DNA of 64,000 nucleotides from contig NAJO01000054.1 in the NCBI GenBank assembly GCA_002077065.1, positions 1-64,000 on the forward strand. Reading direction: 5' to 3'. Below the pieces are notes generated by a model. That model was not told the DNA's origin, did no database searches, and worked only from the letters and a program-made list of their open reading frames with translations. The position numbers were made by a program, and so were the translations under genes. The DNA is from Cryoendolithus antarcticus (lineage: Eukaryota > Ascomycota > Dothideomycetes > Cladosporiales > Cladosporiaceae). Numbering within the stretch: position 1 is the first letter of the stretch; every line of letters starts with the position of its first letter. This document shows, in pieces, positions 55,104 to 64,000 of the stretch.

Positions 55104-56657
55104 TCATCGCCGCCTTGTGCCATTCGCCTTCGACTGCTCCTCCACCCCGCTCGCCTCAACCACCGGACTGACAGGCTCTCCATTCAACGTCAGTGTCGGG
55201 TTCTCCAACGCCTCCTTCGCCTCAGCTTCATTCGCCTCCTCCTCATCCTCCTCGTCACTCCTATCATCCTTCTTCTCCCCGCTCTTCAGAATCCTCCACA
55301 ATATCCGCAAGACGAAGTAAAACCAGAAGCAATTCACAGCCTGCAAACCCAACAGTAACACGAGTGTCGTGACTTGACTGATCCAGCATTTGTACTGCTC
55401 AAGCTCCCAGTTCAGCTCGAAGGGTCCGACTGTGGAGAAGGCTTGGCCTGGGAGCAGAGAGTAGAGGATCGTGAGGTTGATGTAGTGGCGGAGGTAGGCC
55501 CAGACGAAGAGGAAAACGGTAAAGTAGGGGGCTGTGAGGGAGGAGTCGATGTAGTTGAGGACTTTGCTGGTCTGTCGCAGAATGTGTCAGCGGGTCAAAG
55601 CTAAAACAGCGGAGGAAAGAGTAGAGCTTACCGCGAGGAAGAAGTCCGATATGTCCATGGTGATGTACACCGCCACCCCAATATACGTGAAATGAAACCG
55701 ATAGCTCAAAGCAATCAGAATCAGCGTCACAACGTGATGAAACACCAACTCTTTATAATCCTTCCTCGGCTTCTCCAACTGCAGCAACAGCACAATCGCC
55801 TGCTGTGCCCAGTAGCTCGCTTGCAGCAGGTAGTATCCCTTGAACACCGCCTCGTGTGCACGATGAGGGAACCCAGCGTACATCCCCTCAATGTTGAAAT
55901 ACCACACCGGTGTGCGGTACATCACGTAGAGTCCGAGGGGTCCGAGGACGGAAAAGTACAGCGCGGTATAGGCTTGCTCCATGAAGCGGGCTTGCTTTCC
56001 TCGGGAGCGGATTCCGCTGTACTGTGCGAGGGGGCGGAGGAGGAGCTGCATTGTGAACTCACGGGTGAAGGTCAAGACGACAGTGTAAAAGGCTACAAAA
56101 GCCAGGTCCAGCGGTCCTTTGCCATATTGCTTTACGGCACCCAAGTGGGCTGGGAGCGTATTTGTGCGTTCGATTAGCGGTGGATCGGGGTAGGCGAGGA
56201 AGAGGGCATAGTGGACTGGGTTCTTGGGTGTTGGGTTGATGGCGTATATGGCGAGCGTGAGGAGGATGAGGGCGAGGGGCAGGACCCAGGTATGCTTCAG
56301 GGCTAGGCGCTTTGCTCGACGGAGAACTCGTCGAGTCTTACGTCGTTTCGATTTTGGGTGGAGTCTGTCTATCTTTGCTGACTGTACGGAGCTGGTCAGG
56401 GCTGTATCCGGTACGGAAGAATGCTTATGGGGGTGTTGCAGACGCACTGTCGAGCTCGATAGTGATCCCAGCGATGCGATTTCCTCTCCCCTCGTCGCTA
56501 GTGCACCTGAATTTGTGTCACCACGAGGATCCGCACCCAGTGTTGAGCTCTTCCTCCGCCGTCTCGTCCCTGATGCTGTGATGACATTGCCGCTGCTGGA
56601 CTGTCGTGTGATGGGTGCGACGGGGGGAAACGCTTCCCGCTTAGGAGCGACGACCAT
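55104..56657 (-). CDS. LAG1: Ceramide synthase (LAG1/LAC1 family)
   Basis: Two minus-strand exons, 56657-55632 and 55571-55104, encode 497 residues. A hydrophilic N-terminus of about 125 residues with a basic cluster (SKRRKTRRVLRRAKR) precedes the first membrane helix (WVLPLALILLTLAIYAI). The Lag motif is intact at about 300-345: VFHHVVTLILIALSYRFHFTYIGVAVYITMDISDFFLA with the two essential histidines, continuing over the intron into TSKVLNYI. Seven or eight helices are expected, ending with an acidic Glu/Asp/Ala tail. The enzyme N-acylates sphingoid bases with acyl-CoA in the endoplasmic reticulum. Fungi often carry two paralogues (glucosylceramide and GIPC branches); which branch this one serves is not resolved here. 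Confidence 0.93.
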
Positions 56658-57183
56658 TTTGTAATTTGAGGACTCAAGCGACGAATTTCATGACCAAGAC
56701 GAACGAACAGGTCCGAAGTCAGACATAGAATTGCGCTCGCGATCACATGAAAGTCAGATTGACCAGGGTACATGCACTTTGGAATTAACCTCCCCCTATT
56801 GAGCCGCCGGAGTTACGACCGTCCGCTCTGCCAAGGCCTGGTATCAAGTGGCCCTTCTGATTTCAGTGCGCTGTACTGCCAACATGAATGGCACGGAAGC
56901 GGACGAGGACCTGAAGTCGATGCACCGAGCGACATCTGATTGCCGTTCTGCAAAAGCGGACCGAGGGAGCAAGACCCTTCGGACTAAAGATTCTGCTATA
57001 AAAAGTATCTAAGCCACGCGACGTGCTACCACTCAGCTACCGCCATGATGTGCTCTAGTGCTCTTCAAGACACCTTGCTGGCCATGCGAAGCCGTATGTC
57101 CGGATGCTGTCATACAAGATCGAAGGGCTCGACTTCCTGGAACTTTAGATTTTGATTGGAGAAGCGTGAGGTGAACCTTGTTA
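56658..57183. other. Intergenic, ceramide synthase upstream region
   Basis: Tandem minus-strand gap of 526 bp. A TATAAAA at 56998 reads on the plus strand, where no gene follows. A tRNA-like A-box on the minus strand near 57030 was examined and rejected. Confidence 0.5.
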
Positions 57184-59894
57184 CTACGGTGCGCTGTTGC
57201 TCGTTGCACTGATGACATATGCATTGTCGAACCATTGCATGTCTGGACTGAAGCCCGACATGGTCCCGAAGGCCTGCGCTTGAGAGTTAGCAGATGCTCT
57301 GAACCATCTCAAGCCACTGCCACCTTGCGTCAGGGACTCAGCATTCGAAGCGACGTCTCCCGAGCTAACGAGCTGGAAGTGATGAGCCCTAAGTGATGAG
57401 GTTCGAGCATGCATATTCAAGTAGTACTCGGAGTGATGGCTCAAGATGATGGCTTGAAGTGATAGCTGCACAGTGAATCGAAGAGCATGGCGTCGGAAAT
57501 ACCATTGATGAGGTAACCATGGAACGATGACATCTGGATCGAAACGAAGACTTACCGATGCATCCAGATCAAGCCAGTCCGAAGTCTGCCAGTCCCGGAA
57601 TGGCCCTGTCAATGGCATGTCCAGCATATCAGCATACCCATACGAGCTTCCGGTATGCGCACTAGCCGACAGCGGTACTTGACCCGGCGAGGTCTGCGGA
57701 ACGAAGTTGGTAGCAATATACGGAGGCGGCACCCAAGTCCTCTCCTCGTTCCGCTGCGAAGTGTTACCAGAAGCCGTCGCTTCCATCCTGAGCTCCTCGA
57801 GGATGATGGAGTACCGTCTACTTGGGCTGTTCGAAGCTGTGGCCTGCGCAAGGTGCACTTGACAGCTCTCTGCTAGCTCTATTAGCTTCTCTCGATCAAC
57901 TGATGAGATCTCGTGTCGTCGTGGTTGCATGTTCCAGACGTAGACTACTGCAAGCGCGCAGAATGTCACATAGTGAGTCCACCAGAAAGCATGGAAGATT
58001 GGGCTTTCGGTCGCCATCGCATTGACTATGCGAAGCGCATCTCGGGCGGCCGTGATGCATTGCGTAATACTCTCTTGCTGTTGAGATACTGCGGTAGCGC
58101 CAATGCTGGACATGCGAGCGAGAAGCATTGGCCGATGGAGATGCATCACGGCGTGGTAGTTTGCTAGCCTCAGTGCGATTGATTGACGTCGAAATGAGCG
58201 CACTAAAATTGACGGTCTGACACTGCTGATAAATGAGGGCAATGAGCTGTGCCAATTGTCCAACTCACGAGTGAATCGTTGCGTGGCTTCGATACGGTTC
58301 CGCTCGGGCATTGACTTGATCGAGTACAATTCCCGTGAGATCTTACCGACGATGCGCGACAGCTTTGCGTTGCAGACAAAGGCCTCTGTCAAGCAAGCAT
58401 CGTTGCCGATTCCTTCTGCACGCCCAGAGACTGTCATCTCATCGTCATTAACACAATCTGGGTACTCTTGATCGATGTCGTCGTCGTGAAAGTGCCGCGG
58501 TCGTCCAAAAACGACGCCTAGATACTTGTCGAGTATGTATGCGCACCAGAAGACACGCTTGCGGCATTGTATGTGGATGTAATCCGTTCCACCGTACATT
58601 GTCGACCGTCTGCGATCGCGTCGATGCGTCCCGAGCGCAGACAAGATCTGTAGCAGATTGCCGAAGATGTACCAAGCTTGATTGACGCGACTTGTTCCCA
58701 TGAGATAGAGCACTTGGATCAGACGAGCCTGGGCTGACTCCAAATGAGGTACACCGGTCTCATTGTCGGTGAGCTTTATAGATTGTTGGAAGTATGCGTC
58801 GCTCATCGTCAACGCCGTAGCATCGTCGGTGGCGCCTCTTGCTTTCTGTCTATGAAAGGTCGCCGCTGCAAAGATGCAAAGCAAGACAGATGCCTTTGCA
58901 TGACCGAGAACTTGTGATGCTTTGCCCGCATTACTTGGCGACTGTGCTGTCGCGTACCACTGGTCTATCGTCGGTCGATGCAATGGCTTATACGTTGCAA
59001 TGCAGACATCGAAGTACAGATCTAGGAGCTCACGAGCCTCGTAACTATCAGGCAGAACGGGCAGCTCGGTGGCCAATACCATGGGCTTGTCGCCAGCCGT
59101 CGTGAGAGGCTGTAAATTAGGCTTTTGAGAATCAGTAGCGGTTTCTCGAAAGCCGACCAGTCGTTTTCGAGCTCTAGCTAGAAACGACAGGCCAGATGTG
59201 GTGTCTACATACTCGCCGCCAATCTCAGTCGCGTCCAGCTCCGGCGAACTACGCGATCGGCTGGGTCTTCGAATCTCCTGACCATCTGTCATGACAGACA
59301 TGACCACATGTCGCGCATCGTCAACGACTTGTGCGTCATGCCCGTTCCGAACAGGCTGCGTCTGATCGTAGGGCACATGAAGTCGCGGTGATGTCAAACT
59401 AGGCTGTGCGACACTAAGAGCCTCTGGGGTAGAGAATGGCGGTGTCCGCGGTCTTCCTCGTAGATACTGGCTGTCGTATAGGCACTCCACACCCCGTTTG
59501 GCGCAGTTCTCACACGGCTTCGTGCCTGAACATCGGGCTTTGCGATGCTGACAGATCATCAGTCGTGCCTCATCGGCAAATCGCCAGAGATTCAATGAGA
59601 TGAAGAGCTTCGAATCGGCATTACAGCCTTCTTGGGGGGCGACGGCTGGGGCTATTGGATCGAGTCGTACTTGATGGAAACATAGACTCTTACCTTGCAG
59701 GCATCACACGCTCTCGTCGTCTTGGATAGACGGCGTCGCCCCTCGCCATCGATGGAAAGCTTGCGCTTTTTCGCTACGGTCTCGTGGTCGGGGGAGTTGG
59801 CAGCTACACTGTCATCACGGACTTCTCGCGCTTCCAGCTTGTAGACCGACGCATGTTGTTGTGGATTTGAGCGCTGATGCCATGACGGGTTCAT
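57184..59894 (-). CDS. Zn2Cys6 fungal-specific transcription factor
   Basis: Exon 1 is 59894-59694 and exon 2 starts at 59547; a 146-bp intron splits the zinc cluster. The joined cluster has C63, C66, C73, C79, C82 and C89 with C-x2-C-x6-C-x5-C-x2-C-x6-C spacing (RACDACK before the intron, RCSGTKPCENC after it). The fungal-specific domain (about 200-640) contains YFDVCIATYKPLHRPTI, the CRKRVFWCAYILDKYLGVVFGRPRHFHDDDIDQ signature, and helix-rich sequence. Read straight through, it gives 854 residues. A GTAAGT at 57555 and a CTAAC-containing acceptor at 57274 define a possible 282-bp, stop-free intron; splicing it gives 760 residues ending FSPDMQWFDNAYV, which looks more like family C-termini. 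It is probably a pathway-specific regulator; the adjacent permease is a candidate target. Confidence 0.88.
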
Positions 59895-60183
59895 TACGTC
59901 GATTCGGCGAGTCAATGCGGATGTGGAGAATGTGGGGAGGGAAGGAACGAGAACGTACGTCCATCAAGAAAGGACGATCCACATGTGTGGTTTTGCCGAA
60001 GACATGCCATGCAAAGACTTTCTTCGGACCGCAGCGGGCGCCGCTATGAAAGCATATCTACAAAGACCAATCATGAGTGTCGCAGAAATCTCAATTGGAT
60101 GTGCACGTCGTTCGCTATCGCAGGATGGAAATCTCAGAGGACAGAGCAAACAAACTTGACGTTCCTGCATAGATTCATACGAC

Positions 60184-61909
60184 CTAGAGAGTGTACTTGA
60201 ATAGTGGGCTCTTGTCGCCCATGCGATCAAGCTCTTTCTTGCTGTACTGCGCCATCACCTCGTCCTCAGTCAGCTGCTCGTCTCCCTTGTTGCTGCGCCA
60301 GAGCAGACATTCTAGCAAGAGGACTGCTACTGTACCGGCAGCTGCGAATGCGAGTGAGCTGCCGAAACCAGTCGTGTACTCAGGCGCCTCGTTCTCGATG
60401 AAGATGAAGCTACCAGTAATGCCACCCATGTTACCCACACCAGTCAGGTAGCCGATACTCATGGCTCGTTTGGCGGGGCCAGCGAGGTTGCTCATGTTCC
60501 ATGCTTGCACTGTAAAGGTCATCAGCTGACGTCTAGCCGTTGAAACGATCACGATCGACTCACCACCAGGAGCAATGGGATATAGTCCAAAGCACGCGAG
60601 GCATACTGCAAAGTAGCATGTAGACATATTGTTTTTGATGTCTCCGGCTTTCTTGAAGAGGATTGCATATGCGATTACAACACAGCACTGCGGCACGACG
60701 ATCGTGGGCATCCGCCACTTGATGCGATCGGATATGGCTGAGAAGCCATAAGCTGCGATGGCGCCCACCGCGTAGCATGGTACGGTCATAAGTTGCGCAT
60801 TATCTGACGTATAGCCCATGTTCTTGATAATCTGCGGCATGGCGAACTTGAGGCCGTAGTTGGGTGTGATGTTCGACCAGGCTGCGATGATGAGTAGATA
60901 GATCTTCCAGTCGGCAAGGACGGACCGGAGAATCTTCCAGTCGAATCTCGACTCTTTGACATGCCCCTTGGGCTCGAAGCGGCCAACGGCGATTTGCCTG
61001 ACTTCGAGGTAGCGGATCTCGTCCGCTGTGAGCCAGCCAGTCGATTGACTTGGGAGGTCAATGAGTAGGAAGAAGCAAGCGATGCCCACAGCGATGGAGG
61101 CGATGCCTTCGAGGATGAAGATCTGCAGGCTGGGTCAGTGTCCTGATAACCGAGGACATTCGCCGTGTCGGGTCGACTCACCCAGCGCCAACCTTCGTAT
61201 CCACCGATACCGTCCATCTTTGCGATACAAAATGCGAGAAGCCCAGAGAAGGCCCCCGCCAAAGCGCTGGCTGTAAAGAAGATAGCGATACGTGTTTGAC
61301 TCTCGCCAGGCAGGTACCACTTGGAGATGATCAAGATAGCACCCGGGAAAAATCCTGCCTCAAAGAATCCGAGGAGCACGCGGACGATGCAGAGACCGGT
61401 AAAACTCTGGACGAAGCCGTGGCAAGTCATGACGATCGACCAAGCTGTGACAATACACCCCATGAACACCGAGGGCCGACTGAACAGATCGAGGATCGCA
61501 TTGCTGGGCAACTCGGCCAGGGTGTATGGGATGAAGAAGATTGCTAGAGCGATATTGTACTGCCTGCCAGTCATCTTGAGATCTGGAAGGAGGCCCTCGA
61601 TCTTTGCGTTTCCTATATTCGCACCTACCGCATATGAGTATGATAGACCCGTTTACGGCGGACGAGACGTCTCGGCTTACGATCGATGAAGCTGATAAGG
61701 TACAGCACCATCAGCATTGGGACGAGCCTCCAGTCAATTTTTCGCAGCACTGCCTTTCGCTGCGGCTCTGTCCAGTTGCTAAGGAACTGCGCATCCTGGG
61801 GCGAAAGACGGCCATCGTGAACATGCTCGGCATAACAGACTGCGCCTTTGTCTGACTCGATGTCGTGAACAGAGAATGAAAGATTGTCGCTGCAGTGTCG
61901 TGCGGCCAT
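60184..61909 (-). CDS. MFS anion:cation symporter (Dal5/allantoate permease type)
   Basis: Four minus-strand exons, 61909-61681, 61624-61182, 61122-60564 and 60509-60184, encode 518 residues. Marks of the ACS/Dal5 family: WRLVPMLMVLYLISFIDR joined to ANIGNAKIEGL across intron 1, RVLLGFFEAGFFPGAILIISKWY, GGYEGWRW joined to IFILEGIASI, and WNMSNLAGPAKRAM. Twelve helices are expected. Relatives carry allantoate, nicotinate, pantothenate or other organic anions; substrate is not resolved. The first acceptor (61625) was chosen over one 11 bp downstream because it restores the conserved NIGNAKI. The third intron (60510-60563, 54 bp) has no in-frame stop and would insert 18 residues if retained. Upstream neighbour of a Zn2Cys6 factor on the same strand. 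Confidence 0.92.
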
Positions 61910-62617
61910 TGTGTTGTCCTTGCCGAAGCGGACATACCTAAGTCATGCATAGGCAGTCCGGTCTCATTCCAGAGTCTGAGAAAGCGCACGCCGGCCCATG
62001 CCTCACCCCAGAGAGTTCGCACGTTTAGTGGCGTGCAGAAGGTTCAATGTCGGAGCGGACACGTGCGCTGTTATGCATCCTTGTCAATCTCAAAGCCAAT
62101 CTTCTGCGGATACACTCATGACTGCATGGAGGTCTGAAAGGCATCAATCATATCACATAACATGAGCAATATTCCCTCACTCACACCTTGGGCGATCGTC
62201 CTGATGTCTCGCATGCACTTTTGTTCATTTGGTTTCACCGGAGTCAAGGCCGCACTATCGCAGACAAAAATGCCTCGAAGTGATGAGTCGCAAGGGTCAG
62301 TCTCTCGGGTGACGATGAGAAAACTTCAGCACTGTACCACTAGAGATAGAGCGATGGTTTTGAAAGATGTTCGCAGCGTGAGCGTATTCCTTCGGATGTA
62401 CGCATGAAGTAGAGTAGAATGCAAAGATAGTATTGAATCCAGCCTCGATTCCCATCCTGGCGCCAAACCCCTGCACCCGTGCATTTGATATACGCAAGAA
62501 GCGGAGAAAGATCCAGACAGCACCGCAGGGAGCATCCCGGAAAAAGAAACATTGATTTGGGTAGAAGATTAATGAGGGGTTTAGATGCAACTCTTCAAGC
62601 AAACTTTCGCAGTCGGC
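61910..62617. other. Intergenic, Dal5-like gene promoter
   Basis: About 700 bp between two minus-strand genes; holds the permease promoter and LITAF gene 3' end. No gene, RNA or repeat is supported. Confidence 0.5.
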
Positions 62618-63224
62618 TCAGGTAGCCTGCGCATACTGCGATGCGACCAGGCCTTGATCGGCCTGAGGCTTTGCCATCACCTGCACAGGCCCGCCTTTGC
62701 TACCCTGATGGGTCAACATACGCCGGCAGACACTGCAGTGATGATTGAGATCTTTGTCGCTCTCATAGCAGAACAGTAAAGGCCAGCAGACTAAGCAGAT
62801 AAGACATTGAGTCATTCTATCGAGTAGTCAGCGAGGAGAACTACCGAGAGCAAAATACTGGGATCAGCTTACCCATCGTCTCCAGACGAGGGCGTCTGGA
62901 TCTCCGTCATGACTGGCTTCTTGCAGTAGGGGCAGTCGACTCGAGCGGGGGTATTCCGGACTTGTTCGAGAGGGACTACCATGACAGGCCCACGCTCTTG
63001 GACCGGCTTGGGAGGCTCGTAGGCCATGTTTCTGCATCATGTTGATCAGTGACAGGTTCCTTGATGTGGTACACAAGGAGATCATACGGCTCATGCTGCA
63101 CAAAGTCCAGTCCCGGCTTCTCGCTAGATGAGTTCTCGGGCATCTGCACTGTTGGCTGTGGGTATGTTGGCGCAATGTGATCTGTCTGTGGAGCGTAGGC
63201 GGGCGGAGCTGAGTTGGTGGTCAT
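62618..63224 (-). CDS. LITAF-domain membrane-associated protein
   Basis: Three minus-strand exons, 63224-63088, 63031-62873 and 62816-62618, encode 164 residues. The N-terminus has a PPAY motif at 7-10, as in many LITAF proteins that bind WW-domain ubiquitin ligases. The zinc ribbon is split: CPYC at 79-82 and CSVC at 126-129, separated by a hydrophobic segment (CLICLVCWPLLFC) that inserts in one membrane leaflet. Fragments of the gene lie in three frames, and only splicing at these borders (56-bp introns) joins the PPAY region, the first CxxC and the second CxxC in one frame. LITAF proteins sit on the cytoplasmic face of endosomal or plasma membranes and act in trafficking and turnover; the role here is inferred. 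Confidence 0.88.
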
Positions 63225-63840
63225 CGTGAGCTTGCGGTTGGTCCTTGTGCTGTAGATGCGTGGGTGTGATTGCGCTTAGAATGGCAGGGGACGTGCTAAA
63301 GGAAATCTTCTGGATATGATGGGCTGGGAGGTCGTTTCTATACTGTACGATTGCCAGCGTGCACAGCCAAGGACTGCGCCGTCTAGTAGAGAGTGCTGCG
63401 GTCTACACCGTGTCCATCACAATAGGCGCACGGCCATTGCTCTTCTCCTGTTCACAGGCCAACATTGAGCTTGTATCAGCCTCCCTCATTCGAAGGAATG
63501 ATCTGCGAAATGCGTTACGTTGATTGGCAGAGATGCTGCGCCGGTCAAGAAGATCGTTGTTGGAAGGTGGCCGTGCACGAAGCTAATTTGAGCCATCCGA
63601 GGAATTGGAAGTTCGCCATCAGCAGCACGCCTCGACTCTGTCCCAATGGTGAGGTATGATTGTACTGTAGTACCTACAGTATGGAAGTCTGAACATCACC
63701 ATGCGGCCTGAGCGCGAGGATACTGTAGCAGATGTGTCAAACGCTATCGAGCACGCGCTGGCCGCAAGACGCCGGCGATACAATGTCGCTTGAATCTCAG
63801 GCATCAATTCGACCCGCCAAACATAGCCAGTACTGTAACA
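63225..63840. other. Divergent intergenic region (LITAF / HET)
   Basis: About 620 bp between divergent start codons. No supported coding region, RNA gene or repeat. Confidence 0.5.
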
Positions 63841-64000
63841 ATGCGCCTCCTCAAGACCGGCCCATACGTACCTGGCGCCGAGAAGCTCGAATTGATTGAG
63901 AAATGGGGAGTAGACATTCCTCATTATGCAATACTGTCGCACACCTGGTCGAGCAACCCCGACGACGAGGTGCTCTTCGCCGATGTCCTCAACGGCATCA
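63841..64000 (+). CDS. HET-domain protein, N-terminal fragment (cut by window edge)
   Basis: The frame starts at ATG 63841 and runs off the window after 53 codons. It opens MRLLKTG and contains HYAILSHTWSS followed by DDEVLFADVLNG, the standard N-terminal signature of the HET (heterokaryon incompatibility) domain family. Such proteins mediate programmed cell death after fusion of incompatible hyphae or serve as general stress-death effectors; most copies are of unknown specificity. The rest of the domain, any C-terminal partner domain and the integrity of the gene cannot be judged from this window. Confidence 0.8.
   Translation, partial: MRLLKTGPYVPGAEKLELIEKWGVDIPHYAILSHTWSSNPDDEVLFADVLNGI

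Noticed and set aside
57000..57050. tRNA 5'-half-like A-box (TAGCTGAGTGGTAGC) followed by a T run, minus strand
   Set aside because: The D-stem fails at three of four pairs, there is no T-arm before the T run and no matching acceptor 3' strand.
61625..61635. Alternative acceptor at 61613/61614 for intron 1 of the Dal5-like gene
   Set aside because: It would remove the conserved NIG of the family's NIGNAKI motif; the upstream acceptor keeps frame and motif.

Overview
The window is nuclear DNA from a filamentous ascomycete. The genes carry many short introns (about 50-65 bp, GTRNGT donors, CTAAC/CTGAC-like branch sites). Their content is typical of Pezizomycotina: PTH11-type receptor, HET-domain protein, Zn2Cys6 factor, SigF-like NTF2 protein. 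A Dothideomycete is my best guess, but this is inference and I cannot place the species. I resolved 26 protein-coding genes with exon coordinates (one truncated by the window edge), plus a repeat-induced-mutation relic at the left edge and a decayed tandem array in the middle.

Layout. 1-2640: CpA/TpG-depleted, TpA-rich DNA with the signature of RIP, holding the ghost of a minus-strand coding region with 33-codon repeats. 2661-11750: sugar transporter, PTH11-like receptor (-), secreted GMC oxidoreductase, SigF-like NTF2 protein. 11788-20355: housekeeping block with Utp8 (-) and Elg1 sharing a 249-bp promoter, then importin alpha. 20969-30642: SDR (-), Edc3, secreted GH92 alpha-mannosidase, telomere protein Pot1 (-). 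31647-37371: small four-helix membrane protein, a 126-aa orphan (-), and a 1126-aa protein joining a fungal STAND-type N-terminal domain to ankyrin repeats with no visible NACHT/NB-ARC module. 37570-40220: gene-free, highly diverged tandem array with a repeat about every 120 bp. 40450-49517: Pus9/Rib2-type pseudouridine synthase (-), SIM-bearing RING E3, cullin-4, Elp2 (-) and Urm1. 49794-56657: phospholipase D (-), secreted glycerophosphodiesterase, ceramide synthase (-). 57184-64000: Zn2Cys6 regulator (-), Dal5-type transporter (-), LITAF-like protein (-), and the start of a HET-domain gene.

Gene relationships. Elp2 (Elongator) and Urm1 (2-thiolation) act on the same tRNA wobble uridine and are divergently transcribed from a 197-bp gap. 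PLD, GDPD and ceramide synthase form a lipid neighbourhood. The Zn2Cys6 factor lies in tandem with a Dal5-family permease. Three introns (importin alpha, SDR, Dal5-like) are multiples of three with no in-frame stop, so they look like coding sequence unless splice signals are considered. The items most worth a second look are the decayed array at 37.6-40.2 kb, the RIP ghost gene, the URM1/ELP2 pair, and the NACHT-less STAND-ankyrin protein.
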